Of a stretch of 64,000 nucleotides of DNA, positions 18,476-25,848 are shown piece after piece (position 1 is the stretch's first letter; every line of letters begins with the position of its first letter). Both the position numbers and the translations under genes were made by a program. The notes under the pieces are model-generated. The model had not been told where the DNA came from. It was given only the letters and a program-made list of their open reading frames with translations, and made no database searches. Source of the stretch: CAMCQY01 sp044370415 (GTDB lineage Bacteria; Planctomycetota; Planctomycetia; Pirellulales; UBA1268); assembly GCA_044370415.1 (NCBI GenBank), contig JBILVO010000001.1:23438-87437 (forward strand), read 5' to 3'.

Positions 18476-19528
18476 TCACGGGAGGCCAGACAGACCGGAC
18501 ACGTCCGTGGGGTCCGCAAAGACCTGCAGCATGCCGCCCGGCAGCCGGCGGGCGAGCCGGTCGAGCCGGCCCTGCACCTTATGCCGCGCATGCCGACCGG
18601 CCACGCGACGGATGGCCACGGCCGCGACCTGCCGCGGGTGGCGACGCGCGATCGCGGCGTAGACCTCCGGGTCCCGTTCGCCCGAGTCGCCCACCAGCAG
18701 GAACCTGCGGCCGGGAAAGTCGGCCATGATCTGCTCGATGATCCGCCGCTTCGAGTGCTTGCGGGACGGCAGCCGCCGCAACGGCGTCGAATCCTTGAGA
18801 CGAAAGAGCTTGAGATGCATCGAGCCGAAGGGGAGCTGCTCGTCCCGCAGGAAGCCGCACAGGCACCTGGCCAGCTGCCACGGGCTCGCAGACACGTAGT
18901 GGAACACGGCCCCCTCACGCTCCCAGCCCCGGTAGACGTCCGCCATACCCGGCACGGCGGCGAATTCCCGCAGCAGCGTGTTGGCGAGCAGTTCCCTGCG
19001 GTCTGCGACGTTGGTCACCTTCACCGTGTCGTCGATGTCCGACACGACGGAAAGCCCCTGCTCGTCGATCATCTGGATGCGGCCGCTCGCGGACGGCGAC
19101 GCGGCTCCGGGAGGGGCCGGCCACGCCGCTGCGGCGTCGGGCTCGACGATCGCCTCGTAGGACAGCCAGCGCGAGCCGCCAGCGGGGCCCCCGGCCAGGG
19201 CGTCGACCTCCGCCTCGTCGAGGTCGATGGTCCGCTGGAAATGCCCCACGCGGTCGGACGCCCCCGCCTCCACAAGCCGGTCGCCGACGCGGATCCGCAC
19301 GGGCTCACCCGCCACCCGCTGGAAGAGGAAGGCGTCCGCCCGGCGCTGGAAGATGTCTGACTGCAGGTGGGCGTCGTCGAGTTCGAGCAGTCGCTTGATG
19401 ACGCCGATAGCGAGCGTGCGGCGGCGGCTTTTCGGCGGCAGCGGCCGTAAGATCATGCCGGCGACATGAGCCCGCCAGCGGCTCTCGCCGGGAATCCGCC
19501 GTGCATAGGTGGGGAATGGGATGATCAT
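18476..19528 (-). CDS. App1/DUF2183-type phosphatidate phosphatase domain protein
   Basis: A 350-residue HAD-like phosphatase. The nucleophile motif DxDxT appears as SDIDDTVKVTNV (Asp164, Asp166), and later HSKRRIIEQIMADFPGRRFLLVGDSGERDPEVY supplies the Lys and the GDSGExDPE motif typical of the App1 catalytic domain, which dephosphorylates phosphatidic acid in yeast. The region before residue 155 resembles the bacterial N-terminal part. No signal peptide is seen, so it is probably cytosolic. The frame is open to 19627; the ATG at 19528 (MIIPFPTYARR) is chosen. It is divergent from the 29-residue basic protein. Confidence 0.87.
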   Translation of the reverse strand: MIIPFPTYARRIPGESRWRAHVAGMILRPLPPKSRRRTLAIGVIKRLLELDDAHLQSDIFQRRADAFLFQRVAGEPVRIRVGDRLVEAGASDRVGHFQRTIDLDEAEVDALAGGPAGGSRWLSYEAIVEPDAAAAWPAPPGAASPSASGRIQMIDEQGLSVVSDIDDTVKVTNVADRRELLANTLLREFAAVPGMADVYRGWEREGAVFHYVSASPWQLARCLCGFLRDEQLPFGSMHLKLFRLKDSTPLRRLPSRKHSKRRIIEQIMADFPGRRFLLVGDSGERDPEVYAAIARRHPRQVAAVAIRRVAGRHARHKVQGRLDRLARRLPGGMLQVFADPTDVSGLSGLP

Positions 19529-19606
19529 GCCACCGAGGGGACGGCAGTGAGGCAGCGGTCGGGGCGATCCCCCGTGGTCTCGTCGCGACGCCATCGTGGC
19601 CGGTGC

Positions 19607-19635
19607 TTGCAGAGACGCGGAACCCATCTTACAAC
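19607..19635 (+). promoter_or_regulatory. Possible promoter of the 29-residue protein gene
   Basis: TTGCAG (19607-19612) and TACAAC (19630-19635) are separated by 17 bases and end 39 bases before the ATG at 19675. Each hexamer is only a partial match (3/6 and 4/6), so this is tentative. Confidence 0.35.
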
Positions 19636-19674
19636 CTCTGCCGCGACCAGTTCGGTCGCCACCTGGAGGAACGC

Positions 19675-19764
19675 ATGGGAGTCAAGAAAACGGGCAAGGG
19701 CCGCCGCAAGCTGGGCCAGAAGAAGCGGCGGATGCGGGCCAAGATCCGCCACCGCAAGGGCTGA
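19675..19764 (+). CDS. 29-residue highly basic protein, possible ribosomal small subunit-type protein
   Basis: A complete short gene with GGAGG five bases before its ATG, one of the best ribosome-binding sites in the window. The product has 16 Lys/Arg out of 29 residues and no acidic residue, with the core KLGQKKRRMRAKIRHRKG. In size and composition it resembles very small rRNA-binding proteins such as bS22 and the AURKAIP1/COX24 (mS38) domain, which share a Lys/Arg-rich helix. That similarity is by eye and not a proven relation. A role as an unlisted ribosome component is inference. A hairpin follows the stop codon immediately. Confidence 0.78.
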   Translation: MGVKKTGKGRRKLGQKKRRMRAKIRHRKG

Positions 19765-19765
19765 C

Positions 19766-19796
19766 GGCTGCCGCGTCCGACGGCAGGACGGCAGCC
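19766..19796 (+). terminator. Hairpin after the 29-residue protein gene
   Basis: GGCTGCCG (19766-19773) can pair fully with CGGCAGCC (19789-19796) across a 15-base loop, starting two bases after the stop. There is no T-run, so it may be a weak terminator or a 3'-end stabiliser. Confidence 0.4.
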
Positions 19797-20095
19797 GCCC
19801 TTGGCGCCTCTGGAGCATGTCGGCCCGCGGAAGACATCGGACCGCGGAGAACATCCGCTGCCGCGTGCGGCGGCGCGCCGGACCCGCGGTGCGGCGCACG
19901 TCCGCCGACCGTGCCGCAGATCTCCCGTGCCGGTCGTCTCGTCACGATCCGCACAGCTTCACGACCGCGACGTGATGGATGCGGCAGAGGTCGTCGCTTT
20001 TTCTTGCCGCGCCTCAGGCGTGGGGTAGTTTTGCGTGGAGTCCGGGCGTCGTCCCGTGACCCGCGGTGAGAAACCCCGGCCAGGAGATCCGTTCG
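19797..20095. other. Gap before the small lipoprotein gene
   Basis: No convincing gene is seen. A weak promoter-like pair TTGCCG (20004-20009) and TAGTTT (20026-20031) is spaced by 16 bases. A CGCCT-C-AGGCG inverted repeat (20010-20020) lies between the two boxes and could bind a regulator. The T-run around 19998-20005 is the only AT-rich stretch. Confidence 0.3.
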
Positions 20096-20575
20096 ATGCG
20101 TGCCGATTCATGGTGTCGCGCCACGGCGCGGTGCATGCCGCTGGTGGTGCTGGCGGCGGCCGCCAGCCTTTCCGGATGCAAGACGCTCAGCGAGCGGTAC
20201 ATCGCGCTGGAGGTCTGGAAGTACGAAAAATGCTTCGGACATCTCCCCCCCGGCTTCGTGCCCCCCGGCACTGTGGCCGCGGCAGCCCCGATGGCCGCAG
20301 CGGCACCGCCGATGCAGCCGTGCGGACAGGCCTCCGCCTGCCCGCCAGCCGCGTGCGGCGGCGAGGCCGTGGGCGGCATGGCCGGCAACTGCGGCGGCTG
20401 TCAGGGCGGGATCGTCGAGGGCGGCCTGCCTGCCGGTGCCGTCGTGTCGCCAGGTGTCATGTCGTCAGGTGTGCCGTCCGGTCCCGGCGGGTCGCCGGGC
20501 GCGGGCATCCCGACGCCGGCGTCCGTCACCAGCAGCCGGCCCGTCGTGATCTCGGACGAGGTCGTGCTGCCGTAG
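20096..20575 (+). CDS. Small Cys/Gly/Pro-rich lipoprotein of unknown function
   Basis: A 159-residue predicted lipoprotein: a basic start, hydrophobic helix (MPLVVLAAAASLSG) and lipobox LSGC with acylated Cys. After a conserved-looking segment (TLSERYIALEVWKYEKCFGHLPPGFVPP, seen as pieces in similar small planctomycete lipoproteins by my recollection) the rest is low-complexity Ala/Pro/Gly with several Cys residues (CPPAACGG, CGGCQGG). ATG at 20096 has AGGAGA upstream and is preferred over the in-frame start at 20066. The 115-bp repeated element begins 19 bases after its stop. Confidence 0.68.
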   Translation: MRADSWCRATARCMPLVVLAAAASLSGCKTLSERYIALEVWKYEKCFGHLPPGFVPPGTVAAAAPMAAAAPPMQPCGQASACPPAACGGEAVGGMAGNCGGCQGGIVEGGLPAGAVVSPGVMSSGVPSGPGGSPGAGIPTPASVTSSRPVVISDEVVLP

Positions 20576-20594
20576 CACCGGGGCGGCAGTTCCG

Positions 20595-20709
20595 TGGCTG
20601 TGGAAAAAGCCCTCCCTGGCCTTTTTCCCCGAAGGGCGAGCGGCAAAAAGCCGAGGTTTTTCTGCGCTCGCTGCCCCCGCCTCCAGCGGCGGATGACTTT
20701 ATCCACGGC
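20595..20709. repeat. 115-bp dispersed element, copy 1
   Basis: This 115-bp stretch recurs at 41304-41418 with only about ten differences. The ends form imperfect inverted repeats (GGCTGTGGAAAAAG against the complement of CTTTATCCACGGC). Inside are three hairpins: GGAAAAAG...CTTTTTCC, GAGCG(G)CAAAAA...TTTTTCTGCGCTC and a CCGCCTCCAGCGGCGG-type stem. It lies exactly between the stop of the lipoprotein gene and the stop of convergent panB. It could be a MITE/REP-like mobile relic and may serve as a bidirectional terminator. Confidence 0.85.
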
Positions 20710-20712
20710 CTC

Positions 20713-21531
20713 CTACCCCAGCGTCTCGCCGGGCCCGGGAAAGGACCGCTCCTCCACGTCGCGGCGCCAGCGGGCGACCGCGTCGCGAATCGTGCCGCCA
20801 ACGTCGGCGTAGGACCGCACGAACCGCGGCACCCGGTCGAGCGACAGCCCGACCAGGTCGTGCATCACGAGCACCTGTCCGTCGCAGTGCGGCCCGGCGC
20901 CGATGCCGATCGTGGGCACGTCGAGCGAGCGTGTGATCCGCGCCGCCACGTCCTGCGGAATGCACTCCAACAGCACGGCACAGGCGCCCGCATGGGCCGC
21001 CGCCTCCGCGTCGGCCAGCAGTTGGTCGACGTCCCGCTGCATGCGGTAGCCGCCGAGCTGGTGCACGGCCTGCGGCCGCAGGCCCACGTGCCCGATCACG
21101 GGGATGCCGGCGGCGGCGATGCCGGCGATGACGTCGGCCTGCCCGGCGGTGCCCTCGAGCTTGACGGCCTGGCAGTCGGTCTCCTTCAGCAGTCGCGCGG
21201 AGGCCTCGACGGCGGTCCGCACCCCGAGGTGCTGCAGTGGGAACGGCAGATCAACCACCACGAACGCCCGCGACACCGCCCGGCCCACAATCTCGCCGTG
21301 ATAGATCATCTGCTCGAGAGTGGCCGGGATCGTCGACGACCGGCCAGCCACCACCATGGCGACGCTGTCCCCCACGAGCACGCAATCGACGCCCGCCTCG
21401 TCAGCCAGCCGCCCCGTGGGCCAGTCGTAGGCCGTCACCATCGTCAGGGGCCGACCGGCACGCTTGGCGGCGGCCAGATCGCGCACGGTGACCCGGCGGG
21501 CTCCGGGCGGCGGCGATGCGGGAGTGGTCAT
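20713..21531 (-). CDS. panB: 3-methyl-2-oxobutanoate hydroxymethyltransferase
   Basis: Transfers a hydroxymethyl group from 5,10-methylenetetrahydrofolate to ketoisovalerate, giving ketopantoate for pantothenate and CoA synthesis. A 272-residue TIM barrel with DSVAMVVAG, EIVGRAVSRAFVVVDLPF, AVKLEGT, the catalytic Glu in LLECIPQDVA, GIGAGPHCDGQVLVMHD, all typical. The frame continues to 21600, but a perfect -10 hexamer overlaps that ATG, so the ATG at 21531 (MTTPASPPPG) is chosen. No panC or panD is nearby. The 3' end abuts the 115-bp repeat. Confidence 0.94.
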   Translation of the reverse strand: MTTPASPPPGARRVTVRDLAAAKRAGRPLTMVTAYDWPTGRLADEAGVDCVLVGDSVAMVVAGRSSTIPATLEQMIYHGEIVGRAVSRAFVVVDLPFPLQHLGVRTAVEASARLLKETDCQAVKLEGTAGQADVIAGIAAAGIPVIGHVGLRPQAVHQLGGYRMQRDVDQLLADAEAAAHAGACAVLLECIPQDVAARITRSLDVPTIGIGAGPHCDGQVLVMHDLVGLSLDRVPRFVRSYADVGGTIRDAVARWRRDVEERSFPGPGETLG

Positions 21532-21598
21532 GGTGCGACCGCGGGCGGGCGTTGGGATCGGACTCGCCGCCGGACGGACGGCTGGCGCGTTCACGTTC

Positions 21599-21604
21599 AT
21601 TATA
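21599..21604 (-). promoter_or_regulatory. -10 element TATAAT upstream of panB
   Basis: A perfect TATAAT on the minus strand sits 68 bases before the chosen panB start and overlaps the upstream in-frame ATG at 21600. No clear -35 was found 16-18 bases upstream. The surrounding 25 bases are unusually AT-rich for this window and also contain TATAGT on the plus strand (21614-21619), so this may be a divergent promoter region serving the next gene as well. Confidence 0.5.
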
Positions 21605-21704
21605 CGATTTCACTATAGTAATCGGGCGGTGCGACCGCCGCCGCTGCGTGTCGTGCGGCAGGCGGGATGGCCCGATGGCGACCGAGACGGGAAGGGGTGT
21701 TTCC

Positions 21705-22421
21705 ATGATGCCGCGACCGGTGACGACGCGACGGGGTGGTCGATCGTGGGCGACGTGGGGCATGACGCTGTCGGCCTGCCAGCTGTGGGCCGCCGCCGTC
21801 GAGGCGCAGCAGTGGCAGCCGCTCCCGCCGGAGGAGCGAAACGGCGTGATCATGGAGGTGGTCGGTCCCGCCATGCTGCAGGTGCGGCTGCCGAAGGAGG
21901 GGGCGACGATCTGGACCGTGGTGCCCGCGCCCAACATCCGCGTCGAGATCACCGGCGCGGCCAGCCGGGAGATGCTGCAGCCGGGCCAGTTCGTGACGGC
22001 GAGCGTGTCGATCGACGAGAAGGGGGCGGTGACCGAGCCGATTTCACGGCTGGTGTTTCCCGGAGGCGGCGTGCCCGGCGTGATCGCTCCCGGCATCGGC
22101 GACCAGGGGGGGAAGCGGCTCCCGGGCCGGCGGCCGGCCGGCACGTATCTCGTGTCGGGAACCATCAAGAAGGTCGAAGGCGACGTGGTCACCATCCAGG
22201 CCGGCAAGGACAAGTTCGACGTGCCCGTGCCGGAGACGGCCGAACTCGTCGTCAACACCACCGACATGTCGCTGGTCCGACAGGGCGACTCCGTGGACGT
22301 GGAAGGCCGGTTCATCCAGCGGGGCCAGCTGCAGGCGTCGTCCCTGGCGGTCAAGCTTGCCAACCCGGTCACCCCGCCGCCCCAGAAGGGCTCGCGGCGG
22401 CCCGAAAAGGCCGCCAAGTGA
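21705..22421 (+). CDS. Secreted protein of unknown function
   Basis: A 238-residue protein with a signal-peptide-like start (RRGGRSWATWGMTLSACQLWAAAVEAQ, seen in pieces; probable cleavage after VEA). The mature part looks like two OB-fold-like strand sets: GVIMEVVGPAMLQVRLP...NIRVEITG and YLVSGTIKKVEGDVVTIQAGKDKFDVPV, suggesting repeated beta-barrels that handle a small ligand or nucleic acid, but I recognise no family. Starts at 21516, 21675 and 21705 are all in frame; 21705 is chosen for an AAGGGG eight bases upstream. The C-terminus is Pro/Lys-rich. Confidence 0.65.
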   Translation: MMPRPVTTRRGGRSWATWGMTLSACQLWAAAVEAQQWQPLPPEERNGVIMEVVGPAMLQVRLPKEGATIWTVVPAPNIRVEITGAASREMLQPGQFVTASVSIDEKGAVTEPISRLVFPGGGVPGVIAPGIGDQGGKRLPGRRPAGTYLVSGTIKKVEGDVVTIQAGKDKFDVPVPETAELVVNTTDMSLVRQGDSVDVEGRFIQRGQLQASSLAVKLANPVTPPPQKGSRRPEKAAK

Positions 22422-22549
22422 CGCGTCGGCCGCTGGGCCGCCGGCTCCGCGGTCCTGCTTTCGATCGTGCTGCACCGCTCGCGGCCTGCCCGTGATGCCG
22501 CACAACCTTCCGCCCCCGCAAAAAACCCAGCCTTCCCCGCCGGGTGACC

Positions 22550-22577
22550 TTGCGGCGACCCCCGGCCACCCTATAAT
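22550..22577 (+). promoter_or_regulatory. Promoter upstream of tRNA-Gly
   Basis: A perfect -10 TATAAT (22572-22577) lies 16 bases after TTGCGG (22550-22555), about 65 bases before the tRNA. It could drive the tRNA and, by read-through, the trigger factor-clpP genes. Confidence 0.55.
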
Positions 22578-22643
22578 TCCGGGTTCCCTGACGGTTTTCG
22601 CGGGTTCCAATCCCGGATCCTGCGACGCCGTCGGAAACCGCCC

Positions 22644-22716
22644 GCGGGTGTAGCTCAGTTGGTAGAGCACCACGTTGCCAACGTGGTTGTCGTGGGTTCG
22701 AATCCCATCACCCGCT
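22644..22716 (+). tRNA. tRNA-Gly (anticodon GCC)
   Basis: A 73-base cloverleaf: acceptor GCGGGTG pairs with CACCCGC (22709-22715) with discriminator T, D arm with GCTC-AGTTGGTAGA-GAGC, anticodon stem CCACG/CGTGG around TTGCCAA (GCC at 22677-22679), and T arm GTGGG-TTCGAAT-CCCAT with one G:T-type mismatch at the base. The 3' CCA is not encoded. It reads GGC and GGT glycine codons. tig starts about 150 bases downstream. Confidence 0.97.
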
Positions 22717-22868
22717 TCCGAGCCGCATGTTCCCCGGCGCCCCCGCCCGGGCCGTCTTCCTGGTGAGCCCTCGGGGCTGGCCGAGGGGCGCGGCCCGGCC
22801 GGCCGGGCGACCGCGGATCTGCCGCGGCACAAGTGTCCCGTTCCCTCCGTCGGCCCTCGGAAACACCC

Positions 22869-24359
22869 ATGTCTGCTCCCGCCAGCCCCACGTCCGCCCC
22901 CGGCTCCCCCGTTTCCGGCGACGAGTCGGCGACGCAGCCCCTGAAGCTCGAGGTGGCGATCGACAAGGTCTCCGCGTGCGAACGCCGCGTGCGGGTGACG
23001 GTGCCACGGGAGGACATCGATCGCTACCGCGACCTGGCGCTGGGCGACATGATGCCGGCCGCCATGCTGCCCGGCTTCCGTCCCGGTCGGGCGCCGCGCC
23101 GCCTGGTCAGCAGCCGGTTCAAGTCGGAATTGTCGGATCAGATCCGCAGCAAGCTCCTCGCCGACGCGATGACGCAGGTGTCGGAGCAGGAGAAGCTGTC
23201 GCCCATCAGCGAGCCCGATCTCGACGTCAACGCCGTCATCATGCCGGACGACGGCGCGATGACGTTCGAGTTCACCATCGAGGTGCGGCCGGAGTTCGAC
23301 CTGCCGGACTGGAAGGGCCTGTCGATCCGCCGCCCCTCGCGAACGATCTCGGACGCCGACGTCGAGGAGTCGCTGACGAACCTGCTTCGCGAGCGGGCAC
23401 GATTCGTGCCCCACGACGGCCCCGCGGCCGCCGGCGACCTCGTCGTCGCCACCCTGCGGTTCCTCGACGGCGACACGCTGCTGTCCGAGGCGACCGACCT
23501 GGAGATGATCGTCCGCCCCCGACTGTCGTTCGCCGACGCGGAGGTGGAGGGGTTCGACAAGCTCGTCGCCAAGGCCCGCCCAGGCACGACCGTCACGACG
23601 GCCGTGCGGGTGTCGGACGAGGCGGCCGTGGAATCACTCCGCGGTAAGGACGTGACGATGGAGGTCGTGATCGCCGACGTCAAGACGCTCGAGCTGCCCG
23701 AGCTCGGTGCCGAACTGCTGGAGGAGCTGGGCGGCTTCGCGTCTGCAGACGATCTCCGCTCCGCGGTCCGCAAGCAGCTCGAGGGCCAGCTGGAGTGGCA
23801 TCAACGCCGCCAGGTCCGCCAGCAGGTGTCCAGCGCCCTCACCGCCTCGGCCGGCTGGGACCTGCCCCCCGACCTGCTGCGGCGCCAGAGCCTCCGCGAG
23901 CTCGAGCGGGCCATCCTCGAACTGCGTCGCAGCGGCTTCGACGACGACGCGATCCGGCAGCACGTCAACGAACTCCGTCAGACGGTCATGGGAAGCACGG
24001 CCCGCGCGCTCAAGGAGCACTTCATCCTGGAGCGGATCGCGGAGGACCAGTCGATCGCCGACACCGCGGCCGACTACGACGAGGAGATCCGCGCCATCGC
24101 CGCCCAGTCGGGCGAATCGCCGCGCCGCGTGCGCGCCAACCTCGAGAAGCGCGGGCTCATGGACGTGCTCCGCAACCAGATCATCGAGCGGAAGACGATC
24201 GACCTCGTGACATCGCACGCGAAGTTCACCGACGTACCGTTCGAGTTCCAGAAACGCGATGCGGAGGCCGTGGACCATGCCGTCTGCGGCGCCATCGTCG
24301 GCGAGGAGGAGATTCCGACGGCGACCCACCCGGAGCCCGCCGCGCCACGCCGCTCCTGA
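22869..24359 (+). CDS. tig: Trigger factor (ribosome-associated chaperone, peptidyl-prolyl isomerase)
   Basis: Binds the ribosome exit tunnel and holds nascent chains. The N-terminal ribosome-binding domain carries GFRPGRAP (69-76), equivalent to the GFRxGxxP signature. A PPIase-like middle segment (GDLVVATLRFLDGD, then a weakly conserved strand set) and a long helical C-terminal domain follow. At 496 residues it is slightly longer than E. coli Tig (432) because of a Pro/Ser-rich start and an acidic tail. ATG at 22869 is preferred over 22833, which precedes a basic non-conserved leader. The order tig-clpP-clpP is conserved in many bacteria. Confidence 0.93.
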   Translation: MSAPASPTSAPGSPVSGDESATQPLKLEVAIDKVSACERRVRVTVPREDIDRYRDLALGDMMPAAMLPGFRPGRAPRRLVSSRFKSELSDQIRSKLLADAMTQVSEQEKLSPISEPDLDVNAVIMPDDGAMTFEFTIEVRPEFDLPDWKGLSIRRPSRTISDADVEESLTNLLRERARFVPHDGPAAAGDLVVATLRFLDGDTLLSEATDLEMIVRPRLSFADAEVEGFDKLVAKARPGTTVTTAVRVSDEAAVESLRGKDVTMEVVIADVKTLELPELGAELLEELGGFASADDLRSAVRKQLEGQLEWHQRRQVRQQVSSALTASAGWDLPPDLLRRQSLRELERAILELRRSGFDDDAIRQHVNELRQTVMGSTARALKEHFILERIAEDQSIADTAADYDEEIRAIAAQSGESPRRVRANLEKRGLMDVLRNQIIERKTIDLVTSHAKFTDVPFEFQKRDAEAVDHAVCGAIVGEEEIPTATHPEPAAPRRS

Positions 24360-24423
24360 GCGCGGCCAATCCCCGGCTCCAGCGCCCCCCGCCACCCGTC
24401 CCATCCGTCATCCGAGACATCCC

Positions 24424-25050
24424 ATGCACGATCGCGCATTCGTCCCGCACGCCTCCAGCGCCTACCGCGACTACCAGCGTCAGCGGCAGATGACGCTGGG
24501 CGACCTGCTCCTGGAAAACAGGATCATCCTGCTTCAGGGCGAGATCTACGACGGCAACGCCAACGAAGTGGTCATGAAGTTGCTCTACCTGCAGAGCGAG
24601 AACCGCCGCAAGGACATCCACTTCTACATCAACTCGCCGGGCGGCAGCGTGACGGCCACCATGGCGATCTACGACACGATGCAGATCCTCTCCTGCCCCG
24701 TGGCCACCTACTGCGTGGGGCTCGCCGCCAGCGGCGGCGCGGTGCTGCTCGCCGGCGGCGCGAAGGGGAAGCGTTTCGTGCTGCCGCACGCCAAGGTGAT
24801 GATCCACCAGCCCTACGGGCAGGTCGGCGGGCAGGTCAGCGACATCGAGATCCAGGCGGACGAGATCATCAAGACCCGGGCGATCCTCAACGAGATTCTC
24901 GCCCGCCACACCGGCCAGCCCATCGAGCGGATCGCGAAGGACACCGACCGCGACCGCTACCTGACCGCCACCGAGGCGAAGGAATACAGGCTCGTCGACG
25001 AAGTGCTCACGAAGCCGCCGGCGGCGCCGGAGGACGAGGGCAAGGATTGA
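24424..25050 (+). CDS. clpP: ATP-dependent Clp protease proteolytic subunit, first paralogue
   Basis: Serine protease barrel subunit, 208 residues. The catalytic triad is in place: Ser103 in GLAASGGAVLL, His128 in MIHQP, Asp173 in KDTDRDRYL. Compared with the usual QxASMG, this copy has LAASGG, so the residue after the nucleophile is Gly, not Met. The frame is open upstream, but the ATG at 24424 fits the family N-terminus. It lies 64 bases after tig and 61 bases before the second clpP. Confidence 0.95.
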   Translation: MHDRAFVPHASSAYRDYQRQRQMTLGDLLLENRIILLQGEIYDGNANEVVMKLLYLQSENRRKDIHFYINSPGGSVTATMAIYDTMQILSCPVATYCVGLAASGGAVLLAGGAKGKRFVLPHAKVMIHQPYGQVGGQVSDIEIQADEIIKTRAILNEILARHTGQPIERIAKDTDRDRYLTATEAKEYRLVDEVLTKPPAAPEDEGKD

Positions 25051-25111
25051 GCCCGCCAGCGTTCCCGTTCCGATCCACGAGCATCCCTCCAGCCCCGCCG
25101 AGACGCCGTCC

Positions 25112-25726
25112 ATGCCCCTGATTCCCTACGTGATCGAGAAGAGCGGCCGCGAAGAGCGGGCGATGGACATCTACAGCCGGCTCCTCAAGGACCGGATCGT
25201 GTTCCTCGGCTCGCAGGTCAACGACGAGGTCGCCAACGCGATCGTGGCGCAACTTCTGTTCCTGCAGTCGGACGACCCGAAGGCGGACATCCATCTCTAC
25301 ATCAATTCGCCGGGCGGCAGCGTCACGGCGGGTCTGGCCATCTACGACACGATGCAGTTCGTGACCTGCGACGTGGCGACCTACTGCATCGGCCAGTGCG
25401 CCTCGATGGGCGCGGTCCTGCTCACCGCCGGAGCCAAGGGGAAGCGGCGGGCGCTGCCGAACGCCCGCATCATGATCCACCAGCCCCTGGCCGGCATGGA
25501 AGGCACGGCGGAGGAGATCATGATCCACGCCAAGGAATTCAAGAACATCAAGCACAAGCTCAACGCGATCCTGCTCAAGCACACCGGCCACCCGCTGGAG
25601 AAGATCGAGCAGGACACCGATCGCGACCGCTTCATGTCGGCGCACGAGGCGATGGAGTATCGGCTCATCGACGAGGTGATCGACCGGATGCCGACCGCCG
25701 GCAAGGTGGAGCCGAAGGGCGGTTGA
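25112..25726 (+). CDS. clpP: ATP-dependent Clp protease proteolytic subunit, second paralogue
   Basis: A 204-residue ClpP with the canonical GQCASMGAVLL (Ser98), MIHQP (His123) and QDTDRDRFM. It is closer to E. coli ClpP than the adjacent copy. The pair may form hetero-tetradecamers, as ClpP1/ClpP2 do in mycobacteria; this is by analogy. No clpX follows, which is unusual for the tig-clpP cluster: the next gene encodes a lipoprotein. Confidence 0.96.
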   Translation: MPLIPYVIEKSGREERAMDIYSRLLKDRIVFLGSQVNDEVANAIVAQLLFLQSDDPKADIHLYINSPGGSVTAGLAIYDTMQFVTCDVATYCIGQCASMGAVLLTAGAKGKRRALPNARIMIHQPLAGMEGTAEEIMIHAKEFKNIKHKLNAILLKHTGHPLEKIEQDTDRDRFMSAHEAMEYRLIDEVIDRMPTAGKVEPKGG

Positions 25727-25848
25727 CGCACGCAGGAGGCGGGGCGGCGGCTGCAAGCGAGGAGCGTGGGCAGGGAGGACGGGCGGACAGGAACGACGGT
25801 CGGCTGAAGACGCCCCGCGAGGGGCCGTGAGGCGCAAGGAGGCGCGTC

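Noticed and set aside
20713..22421. Riboswitch in the panB-secreted protein divergent region
   Set aside because: The space is only about 170 bases, AT-rich near 21600, with no conserved aptamer pattern that I can recognise.
22644..22716. tRNA-Gly as an attachment site for an integrated element
   Set aside because: No integrase, no duplicated tRNA 3' end downstream, and the neighbouring genes are core housekeeping genes.
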